Below are positions 14,864 through 25,154 of a stretch of DNA of 48,968 bases, one piece after another (positions within the stretch are counted from its first letter, which is position 1; each line of letters opens with the position of its first letter). Below the pieces are notes generated by a model. That model was not told the DNA's origin and did not search any database. It was given only the letters and a program-made list of their open reading frames with translations. The DNA is from Brevundimonas sp. (lineage in GTDB: Bacteria > Pseudomonadota > Alphaproteobacteria > Caulobacterales > Caulobacteraceae). The stretch lies in the NCBI RefSeq assembly GCF_027487935.1, contig NZ_JAIYCP010000011.1, positions 1 to 48,968 of the forward strand, given 5' to 3'. Made by a program: the position numbers and the translations under genes.

Positions 14864-17800
14864 TTAGAACCGGAAGCTGGCACGCAGGAACAACATGTAG
14901 CGAATGTAGTCCTCAATCATCTCGGCATCGGCGTTTATGGACAGCATGCCCAGTTCGTTACCGATGTTCAGGCGCAGGCCGACGATCGGGCCACCGCCCT
15001 CGATCGACCCGCCGTCGAGCGTGAAGTCCGGACCGCCGGAGCGGAAGCGGGCAATGGTCTCACCCGGATCGACCGAGATGTTCTGGCGCCAGCCGACGCG
15101 CATTTCGGGGCGCAGCCAGCTGTTCTCGCCCATCGACATCCCGACATTGATGGCCGCAGTCGCCGAGAACAGATGGCCATTGCGGTCGTCGATCGACAGA
15201 TCGAAGCCATCACCACCGCCCGTTTCGACGTGGCCTTCCTCATTGAGGGAGAAGAACTCGGCATAGGCTTCGGGTCGGATGCTGAAACGCCCGAACTCAC
15301 GCTGGTAGGAGACGCCGCCGGCTGCCGCGAGGGTGAAGCCGTTCCAGTCCGATTCATTGGACAGGTTCTGCCCCGCACCGACGAAGCGGCGCTCGGACTG
15401 GAAGGATGCATAGCCGGCCGCTGCCCGCGCCCAGGTCGTCCAGTACTGGCCTTGCGCGCGCCAGTAGAGGCCCAACTCCAGAAGATTGGCCGAGAGCACT
15501 TCCTCTGCTGCCGATTCCGGATCCTCAAGATCGGATGAGGTGAAGGCCAGGGAAATGCCGACTGCGCCAAGGTCGGAGCCACGCTCGACGCCACCGGCGA
15601 CGCCGAACCCTTCCGAGCGGAAACCGTAGGTGTCGGTCTTGTCCTTGTCGGCGTAGAAATTGATTTCCTGAACCCAGGCGCTGGTTTCGCCGGGAGCAGC
15701 GGAAGCGTTGCGGCCGGTCAGGGCGCGCGTCACGGCATCGACGCCCGATGACAGGGAGAGCAGGGGGCCACCGGCATGGTCCGGAAGCAGTTGCTCATAG
15801 AGGTCGATGAACTGCGCCCGCCCGGTCTGGGCCAGGAAGGTTCCGCGCATATCTGCCGCGCCGGCGCCGCCGATGGCCGAATAGAAGGAGTCGAACATCG
15901 CGGCCTCGACGGGGATCAGCCCCGCCTCTGCAGCGCTGCGTCGGCGTACATCGACGAACACCTGTCCCGCCGGCACATTGGATCCGGCGGAGACCATGTA
16001 GAGATAGGGCGAGTTTGCCTCGATGGAACTCAGATCAAGCGAACCGAAATTCAGGGTTGCGGCGTTGATCAGGGTGAACCGCTGGGACTCTGCCAGAAGT
16101 GAAGTGAACCGGACGCCGAGTCCGGCCCCGTTGGCAAAGGTCGCGGCCCCGGACACATTGAATCCGCCCGCCCTTCTGTTGGCGGGATCGACCGTGATGA
16201 TAAGGTCGCCGTCCCGGGCCACGTTCAGGCTGGTCACATTCAACGCAGCCGCCTGGCGGGCATCAAGCGTGCCGTTGGTGACGTTGATGGAAAGGTCGCC
16301 ACCGATATCCGACAGGGCCGAACGGACAATGGCCCCACCGGAGATCGACAGGGTGTCGGCCCCGCGGCCGAAATAGATGTCACCGAAAACAATACCGTTG
16401 CGGATATCGACCGTGTCTGCGCCGGCTCCGAGCCGTATGTCCCCGACCAGGATCGGCTCAGCACTGTCAGGAACGCCATCGCCGTCCGTGTCCGGGTCCT
16501 GCGCGCTGGGCGTGGCCGTGATGCCGGCCTGGATGATGGTGACGCCGGTCGTATTGGCGGCGACATTGATGGCGGTCGTGGAGCCTGTCACCGCATCGCC
16601 GGCGACATTCGCGTTGAGGGTGGCCTGGAGCGAACGGTTGTTGGTGATCGAGACCAGGGTGCCGCTGAGATCGTTGATGGCGGTCACATTCGCTGTGCCG
16701 CCGCCGGCCGAAGCCAGGATGGAGCCATTGTTGACAAAGCTGGGCAGCGAGGCTCCGGCGTCGATCTGGATAGCCGTGGCATTGGCGGCGACATCGCTGG
16801 CGACGCCGCCCGTAATGTTGCCGTCGTTGACGAACCGCGGGGTCGTGGCTCCGGTGCCGAAGCGGTAGGCGGTGGCGCTCGCCCCGTTGGCGAGAGCGGC
16901 CACGGTGCCCTGGTTGCGAACACCGCCAGTGATGCTCACCGTCCGGCCGGCATTGCCGCCGAAGACCACGCCATTTGCGGCTATGCCCTTATAGACGCCC
17001 TGGCCCGTGATCGTGCCGCGGTTGATGAAGCCATAGGCATTATCTCCCGTGCCCACGACACCGAGCGTGATGGACTGGGTCGCCGAGGCCACGATGATGC
17101 CGGGGGCAGCGCCATAGCTGTTGATGTTACCGGTGCCTTCAGTGCTGTCGGCAATCCCGTCGGAGTCCTCGTCGGTATTCGTGGGGCTCGTGTCGGTCGG
17201 GGGGCGGTCGACGACCACGCCGCCGGCCACGCTGCCGGCAATGAGGACCGCCGGGCCGCCCTGAAGCAGGTCGTCGGCGTCAAGTCGTGAAACAAAGGTG
17301 TCATTGCCAAGGGTCGTATAGCGGTAACCGGTGGCGTTGATTTCGCCTTGCAGGGTGAGACGGCCACCGACGTTGCCGCCGATCGACACGGCGGAGGTGT
17401 TCAAGCCGCGCGCGGTGACGGAGCCCAGCAGGGAGACATTGCCGGAGACGGTGCCCAGTGTCCGGACGGCGACGGAGTTATCGCCATAAACGCGGATGGC
17501 ACCTTGCGACTGGATATTGCCGATCAGACCGGACTCGATCGAAATGGCGTAGGAGTTGTTGCCGTCGACACCGATGGTGCCGAGCGAACTCACCGTCAGG
17601 TTACCGGTAACCGGAGCGCCGGCCGCGTAGCGGATACCGTACCGGTCCGAGCCGGTCGCCCAGGGGCCATCGATATCGCCGTCGCTGTCCGAGTCCGTGT
17701 AATTCTCGATCGTGTCTGCGACAAGGATCGTCGCGCCGATGGTGACATCGGACGTCACGCCGGCGTTCACCAGCACGGCCGTCGCGCCGTTGGCGGCCGG

Positions 17801-18049
17801 CGACATCGTGATCGAGCTTGTGCCCTCCATCGTGAAGTCGTGGTTCGAGTTCACGATCACGGCCGTTCCGGTCACGACCGTGATGCCGCCGCTGCCGGAA
17901 ATCCGGATATCGTCGGCAACGCCCGTGCCGCCTGCGTTCGAGGTCGTAATGGGCGTGGTCCGAACAGTCGTGATCACGACCTCGGCCATGGCACCGGTAG
18001 CCGCCATCAGGGGGGCGATCGCAACCGCGGTCGCGAGTAGAATACGCAT
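14864..18049 (-). CDS. Autotransporter with C-terminal beta-barrel
   Basis: The product of 1061 residues begins with a signal peptide (MRILLATAVAIAPLMAATGAMA). It continues with a long repetitive beta-helix-like passenger rich in Gly, Asn, Thr and Val (motifs such as TAINVAANTTG, FVNDGNITGG, FVNNGSILAS). The last 280 or so residues form an autotransporter barrel ending in LRASFRF with a terminal Phe, the outer-membrane signal. Three thrombospondin type-3-like acidic runs (DSDSDGDIDG, NTDEDSDGIAD, DPDTDGDGVPDS) suggest calcium binding. It likely acts as an adhesin or surface protein. A TTG three codons upstream (18058) is less likely as the start. Confidence 0.9.
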   Translation of the reverse strand: MRILLATAVAIAPLMAATGAMAEVVITTVRTTPITTSNAGGTGVADDIRISGSGGITVVTGTAVIVNSNHDFTMEGTSSITMSPAANGATAVLVNAGVTSDVTIGATILVADTIENYTDSDSDGDIDGPWATGSDRYGIRYAAGAPVTGNLTVSSLGTIGVDGNNSYAISIESGLIGNIQSQGAIRVYGDNSVAVRTLGTVSGNVSLLGSVTARGLNTSAVSIGGNVGGRLTLQGEINATGYRYTTLGNDTFVSRLDADDLLQGGPAVLIAGSVAGGVVVDRPPTDTSPTNTDEDSDGIADSTEGTGNINSYGAAPGIIVASATQSITLGVVGTGDNAYGFINRGTITGQGVYKGIAANGVVFGGNAGRTVSITGGVRNQGTVAALANGASATAYRFGTGATTPRFVNDGNITGGVASDVAANATAIQIDAGASLPSFVNNGSILASAGGGTANVTAINDLSGTLVSITNNRSLQATLNANVAGDAVTGSTTAINVAANTTGVTIIQAGITATPSAQDPDTDGDGVPDSAEPILVGDIRLGAGADTVDIRNGIVFGDIYFGRGADTLSISGGAIVRSALSDIGGDLSINVTNGTLDARQAAALNVTSLNVARDGDLIITVDPANRRAGGFNVSGAATFANGAGLGVRFTSLLAESQRFTLINAATLNFGSLDLSSIEANSPYLYMVSAGSNVPAGQVFVDVRRRSAAEAGLIPVEAAMFDSFYSAIGGAGAADMRGTFLAQTGRAQFIDLYEQLLPDHAGGPLLSLSSGVDAVTRALTGRNASAAPGETSAWVQEINFYADKDKTDTYGFRSEGFGVAGGVERGSDLGAVGISLAFTSSDLEDPESAAEEVLSANLLELGLYWRAQGQYWTTWARAAAGYASFQSERRFVGAGQNLSNESDWNGFTLAAAGGVSYQREFGRFSIRPEAYAEFFSLNEEGHVETGGGDGFDLSIDDRNGHLFSATAAINVGMSMGENSWLRPEMRVGWRQNISVDPGETIARFRSGGPDFTLDGGSIEGGGPIVGLRLNIGNELGMLSINADAEMIEDYIRYMLFLRASFRF

Positions 18050-18097
18050 TCGGTACAAACCCCTGTGGACGACACACGCAGAGACGCCGACGGCCTT

Positions 18098-18143
18098 CTA
18101 TCAGGGACCGTGCTGGACTGCCTCAAGTTTCTCGAATTTGAGG
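18098..18143 (-). promoter_or_regulatory. Promoter and overlapping dyad for the autotransporter
   Basis: On the minus strand, -35 TTGAGG (18121-18126) and -10 TGATAG (18098-18103) are separated by 17 bases and lie about 50 bases before the start codon. The -35 box is one arm of an inverted repeat: CCTCAA (18121-18126) and TTGAGG (18138-18143) on the plus strand with an 11-base centre. A regulator bound there would cover the -35. Prediction from sequence only. Confidence 0.45.
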
Positions 18144-18187
18144 CGAATGCAAGGCCGAACGCGCAGGCGGGGCGCATTCAGCAAGCT

Positions 18188-18234
18188 TCGATATTGCGTT
18201 TTGCGCAATCGATATGATATCACTTCCATATCGA
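18188..18234 (+). promoter_or_regulatory. Promoter with three TCGATAT half-sites before the SPFH gene
   Basis: TCGATAT occurs at 18188-18194 and again at 18209-18215, 21 bases apart (two helical turns). The inverted copy ATATCGA occurs at 18228-18234, so TCGATATG (18209-18216) and CATATCGA (18227-18234) make a perfect 8-bp dyad with a 10-base centre. A candidate promoter overlaps it: TTGCGT (18194-18199), 18 bases, TATCAC (18218-18223). ATTGCG/CGCAAT forms a further small dyad. The Arc-type protein of this operon is the natural candidate to bind here. Confidence 0.55.
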
Positions 18235-18249
18235 CTTTCGGAGCGAACG

Positions 18250-19140
18250 ATGTCCCACGAACACTCAAGATCCACGGAAAGCCCGGCCAACTCCGCCAAC
18301 GGCCTTCTGATGCTGCTGATCGGGTTGCTGCTTCTCGCCGCCGGGCCGATCATCATTGCCCAGAACCCCGACTCTGCCGTGCTTCTGTTCCCGGGTCTTT
18401 CCGCAGCGGCTGTCGGCCTGTTGCTGGTTTGTGGCCTTTACTCGCTCCAGCCCAACGAGGGCATGGCGATCATGCTGTTCGGGTCCTATCGCGGCACGGA
18501 CCGCAAGACCGGTCTGCGCTGGGTCCTGCCCTGGTACACCCGCAAGAAAATCTCCCTCCGGGTTCGCAATCTGACCAGCGACAAGCTCAAGGTGAATGAC
18601 CGGCGCGGCAGTCCGATCGAGATTGCCGCCAACGTCGTCTGGCGGGTGCAGGATTCCGCCCAGGCCCTGTTCGATGTCGATGACTATCAGGCGTTTGTGA
18701 ACATCCAGGTGGATACCGCCCTGCGCGATATCGCGTCCCACTATGCCTATGACCACGGCGATGAGACGGACGTGCCCGAACTGACCTTGCGGGCCGACGC
18801 CGAGGACGTGGCCGGCCGGCTCCGCGAGGAACTGGTGGGTCGGGTCAGCGTTGCGGGCGTGGCCATCGACGAGGCGCGGCTGGCGCACCTCGCCTATGCC
18901 CCGGAGATCGCCGGGGCCATGCTTAAGCGCCAGCAGGCCGAGGCGGTGCTCTCTGCCCGTCGCCTCATCGTCAAGGGAGCCGTCGGTATGGTCGAGAGCG
19001 CCCTTGCCGACCTCAATCAGCGCGGCGTCGTTGATCTGGACGAGGACCGCAAGGCGGCCATGGTCTCCAATCTGCTTGTGGTTCTGTGCGCCGACCGCGA
19101 GGCCCAACCGGTCGTGAATACGGGCACCCTGTACGGCTGA
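18250..19140 (+). CDS. SPFH/Band-7 domain membrane protein
   Basis: The 296-residue protein has an N-terminal polar stretch, two transmembrane segments (about residues 18-37 and 44-62) and an SPFH/stomatin-like domain: [41 protein letters not shown] and YAYDHG, then a helical coiled part ([17 protein letters not shown]) as in flotillin/HflC relatives. SPFH proteins form membrane-bound cages or microdomain scaffolds. The start ATG 18250 has GGAG six bases upstream. It is followed one base later by the Arc-type gene, a pairing recurrent in bacteria and suggestive of a regulated membrane-stress module. Its precise role is unknown. Confidence 0.85.
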   Translation: MSHEHSRSTESPANSANGLLMLLIGLLLLAAGPIIIAQNPDSAVLLFPGLSAAAVGLLLVCGLYSLQPNEGMAIMLFGSYRGTDRKTGLRWVLPWYTRKKISLRVRNLTSDKLKVNDRRGSPIEIAANVVWRVQDSAQALFDVDDYQAFVNIQVDTALRDIASHYAYDHGDETDVPELTLRADAEDVAGRLREELVGRVSVAGVAIDEARLAHLAYAPEIAGAMLKRQQAEAVLSARRLIVKGAVGMVESALADLNQRGVVDLDEDRKAAMVSNLLVVLCADREAQPVVNTGTLYG

Positions 19141-19141
19141 T

Positions 19142-19324
19142 ATGGCCCGACCCAGGAAGCCTTTTCTGATGCGCGCCTCTTCCGGCGTGATGGCGGCGGT
19201 CGAGCGATTGGCCGCCGCCGAGCTCCGTTCGGTCAACGCCCAGGTCGAATGTCTGCTGCGTGAAGCCCTCGCCAGACGGGGCATTTCGCCCTCGGAAGAC
19301 GCTCCGCCGACGGACAGCGCTTGA
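19142..19324 (+). CDS. Arc-family ribbon-helix-helix DNA-binding protein
   Basis: A 60-residue protein with the Arc/MetJ ribbon-helix-helix pattern: a beta strand near RKPFLMRAS, helix A (GVMAAVERLAAAELR), a short turn and helix B (SVNAQVECLLREALARR). The RSVNAQ segment matches the RSLNAEI-like start of helix B in Arc-type repressors. It starts one base after the SPFH stop, so the two are co-translated. The most likely role is autoregulation of the SPFH operon through the TCGATAT sites upstream, an inference from layout. Confidence 0.85.
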   Translation: MARPRKPFLMRASSGVMAAVERLAAAELRSVNAQVECLLREALARRGISPSEDAPPTDSA

Positions 19325-19355
19325 GCTTCGTCGTCGTGGGGGTTACGGGCCGCTG

Positions 19356-20705
19356 ATGTTGAAGTCGCACATGTCAAAGGTCCGCAAGGCTCGCCGCATC
19401 CAGAGACGGGTCCGGCGCGTCGGATCCGCCAGCGTCAGCGCGGCGGAGCGGGAGTTGATGACGCTCGCCGGACTCGAGGTACAGGAAGGCGAGCTGCGCC
19501 TGTTTCCGGGCTGGGACGAGGAGGTTTCGGAAACCCTTGCGGCGACCAAGGCGGCCGGCGAGGACAGTCGGCCCCGACTCGTCGACACCACCATGCTCTA
19601 CGCCCCGCGATCGGGCGGCGTGAAACGTTATCTCCTGTCCAAGAAGTCCTGGCTGGAGGCGAACCGCCCGGGCGTGGCCCATTCACTGGTGGTGCCCGGC
19701 GCACATCACAAGGCGGGCGACGACGGTATTGTCCAGCTTCATGCCACCAAACTGCCCTTCGGCGACGGCTACCGCTGGCCCACCTCGGTCAGCCGCTGGG
19801 CGGCCTGGGTCGCCTCGCTCAACCCGTCAATCATCGAGGCCGGCGACCCCTATACGCCGGGGCAGGGCGCCTTGGCGGCCGGTCAGCGGGCCGGTTGCCC
19901 GGTTGTGGGCTTCTGCCACTCCGACCCGGCGGGCCTCGCCGCCCTGCATTTTGGCGAATGGGCCAAGAAGCCGGTCGAGAAGCGTTGGGCCAGGCTTTTC
20001 GGCCAGTTCGACCGCGTGGTCTCGCCCAGTCGGTATATCGCCCGGCGTCTGGAAGAGGCCGGGGTCGGCAACATCGTCATCCGGCCTTTGGGCGTGGAGA
20101 TAGACACGTTCCGGCCGGATCGTGGTGACCGGGACTGGCTGCTGAAAAAGCTGAACCTGCCGGCGTCCGCCCGCCTGCTCTGTTTCGCCGGTCGCCCGGC
20201 CCGCGAGAAGAACATCGATGTCCTGATCCAGGCCGTTCAGGCCCTCGGGGACCCCTATCATCTGATCCTGGTCGGTGCCGGTGCCGGCATGCCGGCTGAG
20301 GAGCGGGTCATCTCGCTCCCCTACGAGGCCAATCCAAAGGCCGTGGCCAGGATCATCGCCAGCTGCGATGCCTTCGTGCATGCCAATGACAAGGAGCCGT
20401 TCGGACTGATCGTGCTCGAGGCCATGGCCTGCGGTCGTCCGGTCGTCGGGGTCAATGCCGGCGGGGTGAAAGAGACGGTCGACGACACGGTGGGGCAGTT
20501 GGCGAAGAGCGCCGATCCACGTCACTATGCGGCCGCCATTGAGGCGCTGTTCGCCCGCGATATCGAGGCCCTGGGGGCCGCCGCGCGCGCCCGCACCGTC
20601 GAACGCTTCGCCTGGAACCGGGTCTTTGAGGACCTCGGCTCTGTCTATGCCGAGGTCAGTGGCGAGCCGGCCTTTGCCCTGTCCGGAAACCCGAGGGCTC
20701 ACTGA
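19356..20705 (+). CDS. Glycosyltransferase, group 1 (GT4)
   Basis: The 449-residue protein is a GT-B glycosyltransferase. The N-terminal domain has the acceptor-side GGVKRYLLSK motif. The C-terminal Rossmann domain has FAGRPAREKN, LILVGAGAG and the GT4 EPFGLIVLEAMACG motif with its two glutamates, which bind the nucleotide sugar. It has about 60 extra residues at the N-terminus, very basic (SKVRKARRIQRRVRR), which may bind membrane phospholipid. ATG 19356 is preferred; ATG 19371 is an alternative. No other polysaccharide genes are near, so a role in glycolipid synthesis is possible. Substrate unknown. Confidence 0.85.
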   Translation: MLKSHMSKVRKARRIQRRVRRVGSASVSAAERELMTLAGLEVQEGELRLFPGWDEEVSETLAATKAAGEDSRPRLVDTTMLYAPRSGGVKRYLLSKKSWLEANRPGVAHSLVVPGAHHKAGDDGIVQLHATKLPFGDGYRWPTSVSRWAAWVASLNPSIIEAGDPYTPGQGALAAGQRAGCPVVGFCHSDPAGLAALHFGEWAKKPVEKRWARLFGQFDRVVSPSRYIARRLEEAGVGNIVIRPLGVEIDTFRPDRGDRDWLLKKLNLPASARLLCFAGRPAREKNIDVLIQAVQALGDPYHLILVGAGAGMPAEERVISLPYEANPKAVARIIASCDAFVHANDKEPFGLIVLEAMACGRPVVGVNAGGVKETVDDTVGQLAKSADPRHYAAAIEALFARDIEALGAAARARTVERFAWNRVFEDLGSVYAEVSGEPAFALSGNPRAH

Positions 20706-20761
20706 CGGCTCGACAGCTGCTGCGCCGCCCGCCAGTCTGGGTCGAAACGGGGAACGGGATC

Positions 20762-21274
20762 ATGAAACGCCTTCTGCCAGCCGCTGTGGCCTTCCTGATC
20801 GCGGGTCCGGCCCTGGCCCAGACCGTCATCCTGGTTCGCCACGCCGAGAAGGTGGATGCCAGTGCCGATCCGGTCCTTTCAGAGGCGGGCCAGCGTCGCG
20901 CGCTCGATCTGGCGGTCGCGCTGGGCGACGCCGACCTGACCCATGTCCTGACCTCGCCGCTCCAGCGCACCGTGCTGACGGCTCGTCCGGCTGCGGAGGC
21001 CCATGCCATCAATCCCGAGGTGATCTCGTTCGAGGGCGGGACCGAGGCCCACGTTCGCAGGGTGGCAGACCGTGTTCGAGCCTTGCCTGATGACGCCGTC
21101 GTTCTGGTCGTCGGGCACAGCAATACCATTCCGCTCATCGCCGGCGCCTTGGGCGAGACCGGTCCGTCGGAGATGGCCGACTGCGAATATGACCGGATGA
21201 CCGTGATCTCGGTCGAGGATGACGGCGACTCGCCCGCGGTGATCACCCGGTACGGGGTGCCGGCGAACTGCTGA
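20762..21274 (+). CDS. Secreted histidine phosphatase family protein
   Basis: The 170-residue product has a signal peptide (ending ALAQ) and a histidine-phosphatase (phosphoglycerate mutase-like) domain. The RHAEK motif with Arg26 and His27 gives the phospho-accepting His. LTSPLQRT and VGHSNTIPL supply the second Arg and catalytic His. The domain is short, as in SixA-like members. It acts in the periplasm on an unknown phosphate ester. Start ATG 20762; the glycosyltransferase gene ends 56 bases upstream, possibly same transcript. Confidence 0.85.
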   Translation: MKRLLPAAVAFLIAGPALAQTVILVRHAEKVDASADPVLSEAGQRRALDLAVALGDADLTHVLTSPLQRTVLTARPAAEAHAINPEVISFEGGTEAHVRRVADRVRALPDDAVVLVVGHSNTIPLIAGALGETGPSEMADCEYDRMTVISVEDDGDSPAVITRYGVPANC

Positions 21275-21281
21275 GGGCCGC

Positions 21282-21662
21282 TTAGCCCGGCTTTTGCGGC
21301 AGGCCGTCGGCAATCTCGTAATAGTCGCCCTTCTCGGCGACGAAGATGTGCACGCCAAGGGTCGTCTGCGTCGGGGTGTCGAAAGCCCCCATGGCGACTC
21401 CGATCCAGTCCCGGAAGACCGGATCCCAGAACAGGGTCGAGCCGCAGGTCGCGCAGAAGCCGCGGCGCACCTTCTCGGAGGATCGGTACCAGGCCACCCG
21501 GCCTTCGCCTTCGACCCGGAGCAAGGATTTCGGAACGTCCGTCGAGGCGAAGAAATGCCCAGACTGCTTGCGGCAGTTGGAACAGTGGCAGGCATCGGGA
21601 GGGGGGAGTTCGCCCAAGACCTCGAATGTGACGGCTCCGCAGAGGCAGGATCCCCGGTGCAT
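21282..21662 (-). CDS. GFA (glutathione-dependent formaldehyde-activating-like) family protein
   Basis: A 126-residue zinc protein of the GFA/CENP-V family. Cysteine ligands are visible as GSCLCGAV, ACHCSNCRK and FCATCGSTLF, the standard two-zinc pattern. Members of this family are mostly of unknown substrate despite the name, which derives from one enzyme. The gene ends close to the histidine phosphatase (convergent, 7 bases between the stops) and is just downstream of parE on the same strand. Confidence 0.9.
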   Translation of the reverse strand: MHRGSCLCGAVTFEVLGELPPPDACHCSNCRKQSGHFFASTDVPKSLLRVEGEGRVAWYRSSEKVRRGFCATCGSTLFWDPVFRDWIGVAMGAFDTPTQTTLGVHIFVAEKGDYYEIADGLPQKPG

Positions 21663-21687
21663 CTTCGAACTCCCTCTTCGGCGGGTG

Positions 21688-23793
<2,106 letters not shown>

Positions 23794-25154
23794 ACTGTGA
23801 GACGATTCGGGAGCCGGTCTGGTAGGCCCGACGGCGCTTCTCCACAAGCGGCCCGGGGACGGCCGACGGTGACGGCAGGGTGGCGCGCGTCAACACGGCG
23901 ATAAACAGAACCCAGTGCAGCCCCTGGTGCGCCATCAGTATGCTTTCCGAGAAGCTCAGCGCCGTGAAGGCGGCCAGGTAGCTCAACGCCCACCAGCCCT
24001 CTCGCACGCCCGAACCTGAAGATCTCAGGACGGCGGTCACCGCCGTCCCGGTCAGCAGGCCCCCGACCAGCAAGGTGCCCGGCCAGCCGAGCTGAACCAG
24101 CAGATCGATCCAGCCGTTGTGTGCCGACGGCACGATCCAGCCCGTCTCCTTGCGCACCCAGTCTGCGGGTGCTGATTCCCCGATCCGGCCCCAGAAGGCT
24201 CCGTAGCCGTAGCCGGTCCATGGACGGTCGGCGACCTTGCGCATCAGGCTGTCCCAGATTTCGGTCCGGCCGGTCAGCGACGGGTCCTTGCCGAGGGCCT
24301 CGAGCACGGCCACGGAATGGGTGTCCCAGATCCAGAGGATCAGCCCGCCAAGCACCACGGCGGTCCAGACCAGCACAACCGAGAAGGCCGCGCCGCCGCG
24401 CCGCATGCTCCAGAAACCGCCGATCACGGCCAGACCGACCAGGAGGCAAAGCAGCGAGGTCTTGGACTGGGTCGCCAGGACAAGTCCGCTGGACAGGACC
24501 AGCGCAGCCGTCGGCATCAGCCGGCGTGGGTCAGGGGAGGCGAGGCAGGCCGCGGCAGCCGTCGCGCCGACGACCATGACGGCCCCCATCTGGTTCTTCT
24601 CGTACCAGAGACCGCGCCAGAGGCCGGCATTGTCGGCCTGGTGCACGCCGATAGCGGGGAAGGCGAAGATCATCACCAGACTGCCGATCGCCATGAACAG
24701 CGTCGTCTGCATCAGCAGGCGCGGAAGATGCGGCCCGCGGAAGACCGCGCCGAGATAGAGGGCGAACCCACAACTGATGGCCAGGGCGATCACCCGGCGC
24801 ATGGTGGTGGCGAAATCAAGCGACCAGTAGCGCGAGGCGAAGGCCAGCCCGACCAGGGCGACGATGGCGATCATTGCGGGCCAGGCCCGCCACAGCCGGT
24901 CGATGCGATAGATCAGCATGCCGATGATGGCCGCATAGGCGGGCAGCCACACCAGGCGCAGAATCGGCGTCTCCAGCTGCGTCGGCGCGAACACTGGCCC
25001 GATCAGGGCCCCGGTCAGCATGGCGATGATCACGCCGCATATGAGCCGTTCCCAGATGCTGGGGGCCGGCTCGGTCAGGACCGCGTCTGGAGGGGATTCG
25101 CGCACGCGCCCAAGGTCGGGCAACGGGCTTAACGAAGGGTTGGGGACGCCTTCA

